Source: Campylorhamphus procurvoides
Lineage: Eukaryota > Chordata > Aves > Passeriformes > Dendrocolaptidae
DNA length: 64,000 nt
Reading direction: 5' to 3'
Assembly: GCA_013396655.1 (NCBI GenBank)
Contig: WBMV01004890.1
Span: 521,025-585,024, forward strand
Shown: positions 1 through 45,300 of the stretch, piece by piece
Layout of the letters: each line of letters starts with the position of its first letter
Numbering within the stretch: position 1 is the stretch's first letter
Notes under the pieces: generated by a model
Seen by the model: only the letters and a program-made list of their open reading frames with translations
What the model was told of the DNA's origin: nothing
Databases searched by the model: none
Made by a program: the position numbers and the translations under genes

Positions 1-33355
<33,355 letters not shown>

Positions 33356-33732
33356 TCAAAGCCTCTCACGATTCAGAATCCAGTTGTCCAGGCACCAAAA
33401 CTCTCAGCTTCTTCCAATCTGCTGTCGTGGCGGTGGAGGAAACGCAGCAGCCAGACTCCCATTCTTGTCCTCACTTGAAATCCTGCCTTTGTACGTTAGA
33501 AGAGCAGCTGCGGGAGCGCGGCCGTCCTGCTGCAGCCGGGCAGCCTCGGAGCGCTCACGGGGACACGCAGGGTCTGCCTCGCTCCCAGCACCGGCAGCCA
33601 CTGAGCAGCGCCTCGGGTACCACACATGATCCCACGGGGCTCCGCAGCCTCCTCCGCCGGGAGACACCTGCAGGCTGCGAGACTCGCTGTCCTCCGCTCC
33701 CGCAGGGTGGGCAAGAGAGCTCAGCGGGCGGC

Positions 33733-33774
33733 GGGGACGGGGACGGGGACAGGGACAGGGACAGGGATAGGGAC
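33733..33774 (+). repeat. GGGGAC/AGGGAC hexanucleotide repeat
   Basis: There are seven hexamer units in a row: three GGGGAC, two AGGGAC, one AGGGAT and one AGGGAC. The array lies about 460 bp upstream of the GSG1L-type start codon. Regularly spaced G-runs on the plus strand could form a G-quadruplex. Confidence 0.92.
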
Positions 33775-36700
33775 AGCTGCTGCCGCCGCTGTCCGCGCAG
33801 ACCTCGGCGACCACTGCAGCACACTGGCGGCTCAGCCGGACCGGGGGGAGGCGTCACGGCTTAGTCCCACCAAGAATTATTGTGGGGAGCTGTGAGATGC
33901 ATTTTTCGTGGGCCAGAGCAGAGAGATTCGTCCAGGAGGAGCAGGAGGGAGGGATCGAGCGATACTTGGGCATTTCTGCTCCGAGCTAGTGAGTAGTAAA
34001 GCCAGGGTTTGATTCTGCTGTCGGCATTCTGGTGTAAGTGGATCCCTTCAGGGGCTTGCTCTGGCAGTCAGCAAAGCCCCAGAGCAATTCAGACTGGAGT
34101 GTGTGATGAGTGAAACCCACATCTTTCACAACAGCCAGCGGAGCCCCTTTCTCAGGCTTTGATTTCCAGACAGGGCTTGCACAGATGTTCTGGTTGAAGT
34201 GGGTCCGTAGGAAATTTTGTAGGTCTTGGTTTGTGCAGATGGAGAGAACTAACTGGAGCAAACGCTGCCCTTTACTCACCAGCTGGCAGTGCTGTGAGAG
34301 CAGGGGGCACTACTTAATATCCCCTTTCCAAAGAGAAGTGTATTGCCCTGTCCTGATGGTTGACTGGCTGGCTCCGAGGGTTCCTCACCCCTTTCCACAT
34401 TGCTCAGGGCTGTCCGGTGAACACTGAGTGCCACAAGGATGGTGAGGAAGGTGCAACCCCACAGATCCTGTATCCAAGCACTGAGCTTGGCCACACTTGT
34501 CACACAACAGTTCTGTGGCCTTAGCAGATGAATACAATTTTCTCTGCTGAAGAAGCTGCACGTGCCTCCTGGGCTTTAGGCTGAGTGGTATCTCCTTCCA
34601 GCCTGGTTTGGACTCTCTGCAAGTGCCTTGGGAATGCTTGTGGCCTCTGAGAGCAGTCCAGCAAAGCCTGGGAATAACCATGCAGCCACAGAGGGACAGT
34701 GCTCCCATCTCCCACCCTGCACTCCCTTAAGGCAGCACATGCAGAGCTCATGCTGGGCTTTACTGCCTGCGGACATGACATGTGGTGGCACCTTCTCCAG
34801 CTCCTTGGAGAAAGCCAGGAAGGATGAGGTGAAGTTTCTCCCTGGAGCCACCACACAAGGCTCCAGGGACCTGTTCCTGCCTCCTGATGGCCCTCACAGG
34901 TAGCCATAGGACTCTGTTAAGGCTCTTGTTGGTGCCTGCCCTGCACATCTGGATTTTTGATGAGATTTTCCACTATTTATACACACTCACTTGGTTTTAA
35001 CTTTAACTGGAAAGTTACTAGAAAACTTTAGTGAGAAAACTCCCAGGGCTCTGTGAGAACAATTGTGATGGCAACTTTGCAAGGTTAGTGAAAGAGCTTT
35101 GTACTCCAGACCCTTCCCAACCTAAAAGCCTTAATTTTGGCTGCTCCTGCCTGTGCCTGGTGGCAGCCACCTCCCCAGGGCCAGGCTTCTTCCAGTGCTC
35201 TGCACAAGCAGAGTCCTCCTTATCCTGTTGGAATTGCATGTCACCTCTCCCTGTTCCAGTCCTTTCAGCATTACGTCTTGCAGCCAAATAATCAGCATTA
35301 TTGCCTTGGTTTTATTTACAAGCAAAAAATAGAGGATGGCTATTTAGAGGACCACAGGATTATTGCTTCAATTATTTTGATGCTGCAGGACATTCACTCA
35401 GTAATGCATTTATGTGTTCTGTGTTTCTCAGGGTTATCCATTTGCTTAGAGGAACAAACAAAGCACTCCAAAGTTTGACAGAAAGCCTTCACCAGAAAGC
35501 CAGTGCTGTTCTTCAGGACCGTCTTTCAAGTGGCTGTCAACATCTGAATCATCACACTTTTCCAAGTGTGAATATAGGTCTTTACAGCTCTTTTCTCACA
35601 ATTTTTCTCTTTCTGTTGCTCTGGGATTTCTGGCTGCAGCACCAATGTCTCCATATTTTGCTTCTCTCAGTGCCCATCTCCCTGAGGAATGGGCATCCAA
35701 GGGTTTTGTTGCCTGAGATAATATTGTCCTCAATACTTCTTGGATTTTGTTTTTATTCCTAACCCTAACAGATATTTCTATTTCTGTTCCTCCTTATCTT
35801 CTTCATTCTTCTTTTTCAGGCTGGCAGAGCTGTTGAGAACAGAGATGGTGGCAGTATATTAAAAAAAGAAAAAGGCAAAATGAAGCAGAAATTTGGTGTC
35901 TTTTGTGACACAGAGCTTTTAGAATATTAAACATTTAAAAATATCAAGTACAAAGTAAAGTATGCACATTTTTAATAGGAATAGTTTTGTTTCCTAAAGG
36001 AAGGGGTTTTTCTCATTATTAGACTCCTCTAACTGCATAAGTTGGGATTACTTGAAAAGAAGGAAACTAGTCTGTGCTATACTCATGCTGTAATGCTCCA
36101 ATGACTTCTCTTTATATAATCTCAGTTTATCAGATTTGCTCTGTATAAAAATGGAAAGATCATACGTATGTTGCAGAAGGCAGTTCAGATGCCTGGATTA
36201 TGTTGTATTTATGTGGTATTATCCTTAATAGTAAAGTAGAAGGGTCTGAATGCTATAGAGAAGTAGTTTTCACGTTGTGTCTACAAGAATCTTTAAAAAC
36301 CTTTTTGCAGCAATAGCTTTTCTCTGATGTTGTATGAAAACCCACCTTCATAGGTTATAGCTAAACCCCTTTTCCTTTACTATTTCTTATAGGATCGGTG
36401 TAAATTGTTACTACTCACTATTTACTCATGTACAAAAAGAATTTGACCCGGAGGATTTAAAATAATGGCAGCATTGGCAAAGGAATCTCTCAGTCAGGCT
36501 GTGTTTTTCACTGAGTGGGAAACAGAAGCCCCATTCAGAGAAGGGAGAGGAAGCCCTACTTTTGGGTCCTCTGCTGTGATGGGGACATGGGGAGCTTAGT
36601 CTGGTTGGTTATTTGATACCAGCAGTGTCAGCTGTGTGGGATTAGATACTGCTTTGAAATCAACATTTTAAAAACCCTATAGCTTTTCCTTACATTTTCC

Positions 36701-39238
36701 TTTCTTACAGTTCTGTCCTCCTGGGCTTCCTTATATGTTTGTATTGTCTCTGGATTTTCCTTCCCAGCTCCTCCTGCCACCTTGGGCTGGCCCCCTCCTG
36801 ACTGCCCATCTTTGCTTCTCCTCGGCACCACAGAGACACAGAATCCACTTGCTCGATTCATTTGTCTAACAAATGGTTCAAAGTCTCCTTTTCTAACCAG
36901 AATTTTCCTCCTTGGACATAGAGATCTGCACAGCTCATCTTTTTCTTGTTGTCTTACCCCAGTAAATATGAATTATTGGTACGCCCCCAGTACACTTCCC
37001 CTGTCCCTGCTCTGTCCAGCAAAATGGCAAGTTTGATTGTTATGTTCAGAGAAGAGGGTTGGGGCAGAAATGCTCTATATATTTCCCCTAGATGTATAGG
37101 CATATCTTGTCTTCACTATATGCAGGCTCCCTTTTGCTGTTTTCACCTTGGGTTTTATTTTTTCCCTCACAACTCTGACCCTGAGTAGTCTGTGTTCAGC
37201 ACTCTGAGCACACAGGTTGAGCTGTATAATCCTGTTCATCTCAGAGATGCTGCTGAGAGACACTGCTACTGATTTTTTGAGAGAAATTAAGCCTTCAGCA
37301 AACGGGCAGTCCCACCAGGGTCCGTGTGAAGGTGCCCTGAATATTGATACCCCATGAAATCTTGGTGCTCAGTTTAACTTCTGGCTTGAAGTGTGCCTTT
37401 CATGTACTTTGCTTGTGGGCATTTAGTCAAGGACAAGAAGATTGTTCAGGAAATTCTTCCTGTTCCTAAACCAACCAGGCAAAAAACGATTTGTGACAGT
37501 ACTGTAGCAAAGCCCTTTAGCTGTCTTGACAGAAAGGCAAGCAGTGAAACGAACTGCTGGCTCTCCTGTATGATTCCCCCAGAACAATTCCCTTGGCCCA
37601 GTGTCCCTGCTCAGTAGGCACGACATCCCAAAGTGCCCACTTCAGAGTAGCTGGTCTGGATGTTTTGACCAGTTGTCAGCCTTGCTCAGCCTCTCCTGGG
37701 CACCAGCACTGTGCCACTCCAGGCACCCTTTCTCCTGCTGACAAACAGGGCTCTGCAGTTCTCTGATTTGCAGTCTGTCCCAAACAGTGTTGGATTAATC
37801 ATCCAGCACTGCTCTCTGTGTAAAAACGGGATGGGACTGGGATGTTAACAGATTTGTATTTATCTGCTGTCTGCATTTAATTCTTCCAGCAGCTGGTGGA
37901 GAGGAAGGGACACGAAAAGAAGTGGCAGGTCTGAGTCATGTTGTGATTCGTGTCTAGGAGAGCTGACTGGTAAGTTGCCTCAAAACAGTCCAAAAGGTCA
38001 TGGCTGAGCAAGCAAGATATTCCTGAGGCCATTCCCAACAGGCCATTTACATGTGTTGACCTGTGCTGGGAGTGAACAAAATGCAATGGCATCCTACTTT
38101 TGGAATTAGAAGTCTTTCTGTCTCAGAGTTACAAGAATGATGTCTTTACAATCACCTGTTGGATTGGATTAAGAGGGAAGTTTAATTAATATTTGCCACC
38201 TTTTGTTAAGGCTGTCTTTGCTCTGATATGTCTAAGTTATCATGAGAAGTTACAGCCCCACTTAAGAAGAATTTTAGAAGCAGAACCCATATTCTTTACT
38301 GCTACAATTAAAAAGGCATTTTTGCACATCAAAGCCTTAATGGAAGCTTGTGAGTCTTTCAATATTCTTAGGCACCCTGGCCTGGCAAAATAGCAGCTCC
38401 AGAGCAAAGGTGGTCACAATAAACAGAGCAGTGCTGAGAAACGTCAAAGGGTTCATTACACAAACATGCTCTTTTATAACCCAGGATCTGATTTCCATAT
38501 TCATATAGAGTTAGAGGTTGTTATATCCCACTGTGCCTTCAGAGGTGCCTGATCCACTAACTACAGATGAATTCATTTATATTTCTTCCTTGTTTGTTTG
38601 TTGTTGTTTTTTAAGATGTTTTCCCTCTTCTCTTATCAATATATTTTTAGGGACAGCAGCTAGAACATTTCAATGTCTGTAGTTTTCAATTTCTGCCTGG
38701 CAAAGGAGTAAACTGTGTACATTTGGTGTCATTTATATGAAGAATAATGTTGCTTATTAGTATGTCCATGTATTTTATTCCCATAATTAGGATTCATCCA
38801 TATGTCCAGGCATTTTAAGTGGTAGAATATGATTTGCAATGAGATTTTAGTTCAGAAAGGGTAGACCAGGCAGATTTGTTTGAGCAAGCTCTGTACCCTG
38901 CAGTTTTTTTTTTTTGCTCTATATTCTCTGCAGAAATTGGACCCTGTGCAAAATGCATTTGGGAAAATAGACTTTACTAGAGCAGAGCAGCAGAGGCTAC
39001 TTATGGACAGGGCTGGCTTTTGGATGGGCCCAGTATGACTTGCAGAGGATGAGTGCACATCCTGTCACTGGAGGCACAGTCCAAGCTCAAGAGCCTGTGC
39101 TCATGATCTCAAGCAGAGTGTCTGGCTTGGAGACAAAGGGATGCAGGGTGGTGATGCAGAAGGTGAGTGCAAAGTTTGGCTGCCACAGGAAGGCAGGTTG
39201 GCTCTAGAAGCTGAATTCCTTTGGTCTCCATTGAGATA

Positions 39239-39500
39239 GAGTCACAGAATCAGTAAGGTTGGAAAAGAACTCTGAGATCACTGAGCCCAACCTATGACTG
39301 AACACCACCCTGCCACCCAGACCATGACACCAAGTGCCACATCCAGTCTGTTCCTAAACACCTCCAGGGACGGTGACACCAGCCCATTCCAATGCCCAAT
39401 CACTCTCTCTGTAAAGAACTTCCTCCTAATTTGCAACCTGGTGCAGTTTAAGTCTGTGTCCTCTTGTCCTGGGAGAACACCCCGACCCCCACTTGGTTAA
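39239..39500 (-). mobile_element. CR1 LINE, 3' fragment (antisense to plus strand)
   Basis: The plus strand shows the reverse complement of a CR1 tail and 3' region: 'agtcacagaatcagtaaggt' with 'tggaaaagaactctgagatc', 'gagcccaacc', 'aacacctccagggacggtga', 'ccattccaatgcccaatcac' and 'taaagaacttcctcctaat'. It lacks intact coding sequence. Confidence 0.88.
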
Positions 39501-42500
39501 CAGGAGCTACAGAACACAGCACATTTATCCATACAGCCAGCAGGTTTTAAACATTTTGGTACCAAATCTCAGTCTGAGCACAAGTCTGTCCCTCAGGAGC
39601 ACAGCAGAAGACAAAGCAACTAAACTAAAAATCAAGGGATCGATGGTAAAAGCGGAAAAGGTCTCTCTCCATAGCAAAGCCAGGTAATTGCATAACTGTT
39701 CCAAGTGGAAGAGAAAAGGTCAACAGGCGGATGACAGGCGGGTGCACAGAAAGCTTCTGCCTAGCAGGGGACAGCATTTCATAGAGCACTGGAAGAAAAG
39801 TGACTGAGTATGCAAAAGTGACTAAGAAAATGCCAAACTGTATGAGAAGGGCTGGGTAAGACTGTCCCATAATGCCACACAATGTCATGGTGAGAGACAT
39901 CCTCTAGACTGCAGGATGTCTGAGGCAGCACCAAACTCAGCAGAGTGTTGGGAACAGTGTCAAATTTAACAATGAAGTTGTACCAGATGGCAGAAGAGGG
40001 AGTCAAGGCCAGGACTTGGCAGAAAGAGGGAAAATGTTAGCCATCAGCCTGTCTGGGTAGCAGCAGGAGGGATGAGATATATGAGCAACCTGGAGGACGA
40101 GGAGGACGCTCAGCAGAATGAAAGCACAGCAGTGAGCAGAGAGGGATCGTGCAGTGGAGGGCTGGTTTGAAGACCACAAAATGCTGAAAGGATAGAGCTG
40201 TAGCTGGCTTGTGTCAAGGGCCACTTTCCCAGGTCTCCAGGAACCCTCTGGCCTCAGCAAGGGGGCAAAATGAAAGAGCCATTCTTCACAGGAAAAATGC
40301 TGTAAATCTGGGAACTTAAGTGGGAATGGAGCTATAGAAGGAATAAAATTCAACAGTAGCATAATGACTGCCTGCTCAGCTCAGGAGCTGGGGTTGTATT
40401 TCCAGGTTCACTGCTGATCATGAATATTTCCTCTTTCCAACCCTTTCCTTGACTGAGTTTTGGCTGGGGAGAAGTCCTTTCTATTCTCAGTATCTTGCAA
40501 GGTCTCAGGTAGGGAACACTTCACCTCTCCACCTGAAGTCTAAGGTTGCGTGGATCTTTAGAGATCTTCTTGTCTCCACCATGTGCTCTACTGCTCGTCC
40601 CCAAACCATTCAGGTTTCACTTACCCCTTCCATTCTCTGTAAGTTAACGCAGCACCCGTAGCACGGAACAGACTGCATGACTGGATACAGATATAGAGCA
40701 CTCAGTTAAAATAGTTCTGCCAAATGTGAATTGTTTGGCAGGTAGAATGTATTTATTTTAAGCCTCTGCTCTGTCTTTAAATAGGCCTCATGCTCTTGAT
40801 TCAGATGTGGGATAAAAAAATAAAGGATAGTGTAAAATGGGGAAAAAAAAATCAGCTATTGTTAATGTCCCAAGGGACAATGAAGACACAAGTCCTTTGT
40901 GTTGCTGATAGACCCTGCTGGGGTCAGTGGCCAGAGGGTCTGTGCCCAAGGCCACTTCTGATACGGTACACCCATGTCACTGGGGAGCAGAGGATGGTGA
41001 ACTCTCAGCAGGACCTCCCCTCTTTCAGGAACTGCCTTTGAGCTCAAGTCCTGGCCCTTGTCATTGCCAGAGCTGTAGCTCTGCTGTGTCTGGCTGTGCT
41101 TGATGTCCCATCGCTGTGGAGCTGTGCAGTGCTTGGCCCTGACCCCATCACTGCCCTGAGCCCTTCCTAAAGTCAGCCCTTCCTGAAGTCAGCCCTTAAC
41201 ATCATTAAATGCAGCCACGCCAGCAAACTTTGGGCTGGCACTTTCCTCAGCTCTATTTTTTGCAGCACTGAAGATCCATAAATCAAGGGCAAGCTGCTGT
41301 CACCCCCCTGTGGGACCAGGGGCTGCAGGTGCGGGCAGGGTGTCTGGGGCAGCATCACTGGCTGCTGGGCTGTCCCCTACCAGCACGTCCTTGGCTCTCC
41401 AGGAAGGGCTGAGGCTGATCCCGAGCACTTCATGGCCATTGCAAGGCTCAGCTGTAGCCATTGCTGCAGTAATAGCTAAATTATAGCCCAGGCGCTGCAT
41501 GGAACCAAATTAGGGCTCCGTGTGCAGTATTTACTTGGGCAATTTCACTTAACCTTGCCATCTTTTAATTGCTTTCATATCTTGATTTAGTAATTTCTGA
41601 TTCTTTTTTATAGCTCCATTTACTGTGAAACACCACAAGAGACCTGAGCTGAGTAATTTTCTCTTTCTGCAGTTTTGTACTCTAATAACAATGGAATCAT
41701 CTGTGCACAAGTTCTTTAAACAATAAATATCTGTATCTGCAGTGGGTTAGAGGTTTATTATCTTTGTAGCAGTTCATTTGCAGCACACAGTACCACCTTC
41801 ACAAGAAACCGAATTGACTTGCAGTCAAAAGTAGGGATTTTGGTTACTTTTTGATTTTGTAAGAAAGGTGGTAAACTTTAAAGAGACAAAACATTCAGTA
41901 ATGATGCACTGAATTGTTAAGACGGCAATTTATCAAGGTAAAGATCTGACTGGACAGTGAAATGCTGGACTGTGTATTAGTATTAGTCTTTAGAAGTTGT
42001 AAACAGCAATATACTTCTAAGGAAATATACTTCACAGGAAAAATTAGGCTATATTCCAGCCAGTTAGTGTCATGGAACACATAATTGAGTTCCTTGCTTT
42101 CTTATCAGTGCAGTAATATGTAACTCTTCTCAAATGTTCCTGTAACCAACAGTTCTAATGCTGCTCTGCATCATTTTTCCTTTGAATTAGTCTTAATACC
42201 ATTTCTTCTTTCTTATAAGGAGAAAGTTGTTTTTTTGAGTCACAGCCCACAGGTTACATTTAGCACAGGAACAAAACACTAAGAAGATGATGCAGGTTTG
42301 TGCTTTATTCTCATACAACGTATTTTGAGAAAAGTAGAAAAGAAGCATATTTTGAAAGAAATGGAGCCACTTACTTTACTATAGCATCAAGGGAAACAAA
42401 CAGAGCAAAGTTCATCAGTGCACAGTGCTCTTCAGTGTGGTGACTTCTCTGGTCCTGCTTTGAAATGTGCTGTCATGGTCGTGGGAGCAAAATTAGTTAT

Positions 42501-44402
42501 CAAAGGCAGTGGTTGCCATGACTGCTGAGGCACAATTAACTCTTGGAATGCCAGGAGATGAACTGAGGAGCCACTGCTGGCAGCTGCCCACACCAGTGCC
42601 ACCGTGCTGCTGGGTACAGGGGGCACAGGAATGGCCCTTGTTCCATGCCATGGTATCCAGGCTTAGCAAGGTGCAGCACAGCCTTCAAAGCAAGAAGGTT
42701 TCCAGGGATTTTCAATCACCCTCTCAAATTTGGCTCCAAGTTGCCATAAACCAGAATATCCTGATGCAAATTGACCATAGTCTTGCTAAGGTGGCAGCAG
42801 CACTTAAACAATTCCCTTCCATGTCCCTGTTGTAAGAATTTGTTTTCAGGGCTTTCTGTTGTTTAACGTTGTCTGCACAGTTTTCTACAACACTTTAACT
42901 GCTTTATTGGCAATGAGGAAGGACATAAAACCTGTTATTGCAAGTGAGAAAGAAACATATGCTCTATGCTTAATGTGCAGCTGGAAATCATGCATTAAAA
43001 TAATTTTTTAAAGCCCTTTAGATTCAAGGGCCTTTTCTTTCCCTTCCCTTCTCTGTATCCCTAAACAATTGCTGGTACTGCCATAATGCAGCAGTGTCAG
43101 GGGAAAGAGATAGGAGGAATTGCTGAGGCTTTTCTGACCTTTAGCCTTGGAATGGATAAGCAACAGGACATTTTTCCCACATGGACGCACCCCTGTGGGG
43201 TGCACCAGAACTCTTCCAAATACCTGGGGTATAAAATAAGGATAAGTGGGAGGGGCAGGAGCTCTCTAAACCAGCCTTACTTCCAAAGTCTCTGTGACGG
43301 GGAGCTGTGCCTCGAAAATTTAGGCACTGGGTAAAGGGGGTGTTTGACAAAGAGCCCTTGACCCTGCAAGGGAGTGAACTTGTGTGCTGTGTCCTCCCCC
43401 AAATCCCCGCTGTGCTCTGCCTGCTGCCAGAATCAGCCACTCCCTGGATGCCTCCCACAGCCACTCCAGCTGGATTTAGGAAGGGTGAGACCTGCGGGGC
43501 CCCTCAGCACTTGTCATGTCACCCCATGCACGTGCCCTTCTCTTTGCTCCCAAACCTTGTCTGGGCTCCCCATCCCGTGGCTGTTTGGAATCACGTATTT
43601 CCCTGTTAATTAGCAACAAACTCATAATCAGTGCTGAGTCTTCAATGCTCAGACCAGATTTTCTCACCTTGTATTTGCTTTAGGTTCATAAAGAATCTTA
43701 TGATTTAACACTAAAGCACTACATCCCAATATTGTCCAGCCAGAAGGTGGTGAGGCAAGTAACACGCAAAGGAGGTGCTGACCAGGACCCGAGGCAAAGC
43801 CTGGTCAGGAGAAGACAGGTATAAATAGTCCTGAGTCACTTCTCCTTTCCCACGGTGCTTTGTTGCCACCCGCTGGCCTCATGCAGGATTGCGAGAATCA
43901 AACTGGAAAAGGCACATTCTTTAAGAGATGTCTTGCATTTCATTAGTTCTACGGATAGCCTTAAAGAAAGCTTCTCAGATCAATGTCTTATCGTGTCCTG
44001 CTAACACAAGTCACTTCTTCACAGGTAATAAATTACTTTGTTTTCTGAAGTGACGGCCATAATTGCAATAAACACATCAACTGCATTTTATTTGTATTTA
44101 GAAGGAATTTCTCATGTCTTTGGCAATTTTCTTCCTTGAGAGGACAAGACATCTGGAGGATAATGATGTTGTCAGGCCTGAATGGTCACTAGCAAGGCGA
44201 TGCTGTGATGCTTGGTCCAGACATCCTGATACTCCTTTGCTAGCCAAGAAAAGCACTGCAGGTGCCCCTCAGCCTGGCCCTCTGACCACAGAAGCACATC
44301 TGCCTTGTGGGACAGAGTCAGTGTCCTGTTCTTGAACCACAGGGGTGCCCAGCAGGCACCCTGGACAATCCTGGCCATGATTTGCACATATTTTTGTCAG
44401 AC

Positions 44403-44408
44403 TTTATT
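44403..44408 (-). terminator. Candidate IL20RB polyadenylation signal
   Basis: AATAAA on the minus strand (TTTATT on plus) is the first canonical signal downstream of the IL20RB stop codon, giving a 3' UTR of roughly 0.77 kb. Another copy lies at about 44087. Only RNA 3' ends would confirm which is used. Confidence 0.35.
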
Positions 44409-45174
44409 TCTTCTCCTGTTTCTTAAGCTTACTTTTCTCTGTTCTTTCCCCACCTTTCTCCACTCCAATCCTCTCTCACTTAAACAATTCACTCCTAAGT
44501 ACAATTTTTCCTAAAGATCCTAGTTTTTCCTTCAGTCATACACAGCTTTCCTATTTTTGACACCCTGACTGGGTGACTTTGGACCTATACATGGCTGGCG
44601 ATGGTGCTGCTCTTGCAAAGCTCTGCTCCCCAAAAGGTTCTCAATGCTCCCTCCAACCAGCATTGAAGTCTGGCTGTTTCTCACATCCCTCCCTCCTAAG
44701 CTCAGGTGAAGGCCAGTCATCCCTCATGGCACTGTCTGTAAGTATTGGTGGCACCACACATTGTTATCTGTCACATGCAGCAAATCAGGATGCTGCACCT
44801 GGTCACTGTCACCATCCTTTTCAATGAGTGTCACCTCAGTTCAGGGTCTGCAGCCCTAAAAGCACTTCCCCCCTGCTCTTTCTAGCTGGTTTTGCCATAA
44901 AAGAAGCTCTTACTGAGGCAACACTGAGGCTGAAATGGTTTGGAACTAAGGGACTGGGTTCTGCATGTACTGCTCTGGTGGAATCCTGGTGGCTGAAGGG
45001 TGAGCTCTGCCTTGGGACCACTGATATGTCTGACAGAGGGACAGGGAGCAGATGTTACCTCCTGTCTGCCCCTGAGGAAGGACGTGAAGGGGAAACAACT
45101 GGCAGCTGTCACTTTTACTTGCTTTTGGTGTAGACAGATGAAGATGCTACAAAGAGACGGTTTTGTGGGGTTCT

Positions 45175-45300
45175 CTAAAGTGTTTCTTGAATCCACAGTC
45201 GGAGAACTTCTTCTGAGGGCATCACAGCCACCATCAGATCACATCTCTCAGCTTCTTCACTGCCATGCTGTATCAGCTGGGTGGAGGGCTCTGACACTTC
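45175..45300 (-). CDS. IL20RB: IL20RB coding exon 7 (cytoplasmic C-terminus and stop)
   Basis: The acceptor is tattttgcag (45302-45301). Translation in the phase set by exon 6 gives 41 residues starting EVSEPSTQLIQHGSEEAE and ending AVMPSEEVLRLWIQETL, then TAG at 45177-45175. The central part is diverged from human, but AVM-x-x-EE-x-LR-x-WI corresponds to the human C-terminus (AVMSPEELLRAWIS as remembered). This supports both the exon and the reading frame. Confidence 0.9.
   Translation of the reverse strand, partial: EVSEPSTQLIQHGSEEAERCDLMVAVMPSEEVLRLWIQETL

Larger units (their letters stand above)
33901..45174. other. Intergenic region between the GSG1L-type promoter and IL20RB 3' end
   Basis: No coding exon is recognisable on either strand. 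ORFs up to about 150 codons are non-homologous and overlap each other. Apart from the CR1 copy at 39239-39500, only short repeats are visible, for example a 19-bp tandem repeat near 41158-41198 (cccttcctaaagtcag/cccttcctgaagtcag). The 3' UTR of IL20RB probably occupies up to about 0.8 kb at the right end. Confidence 0.65.

Noticed and set aside
39625..40362. Hydrophobic minus-strand ORFs suggesting a membrane-protein or receptor fragment
   Set aside because: Hydrophobicity comes from Phe/Leu/Ser-rich translation of a purine-rich plus strand. There are no family motifs or splice sites.
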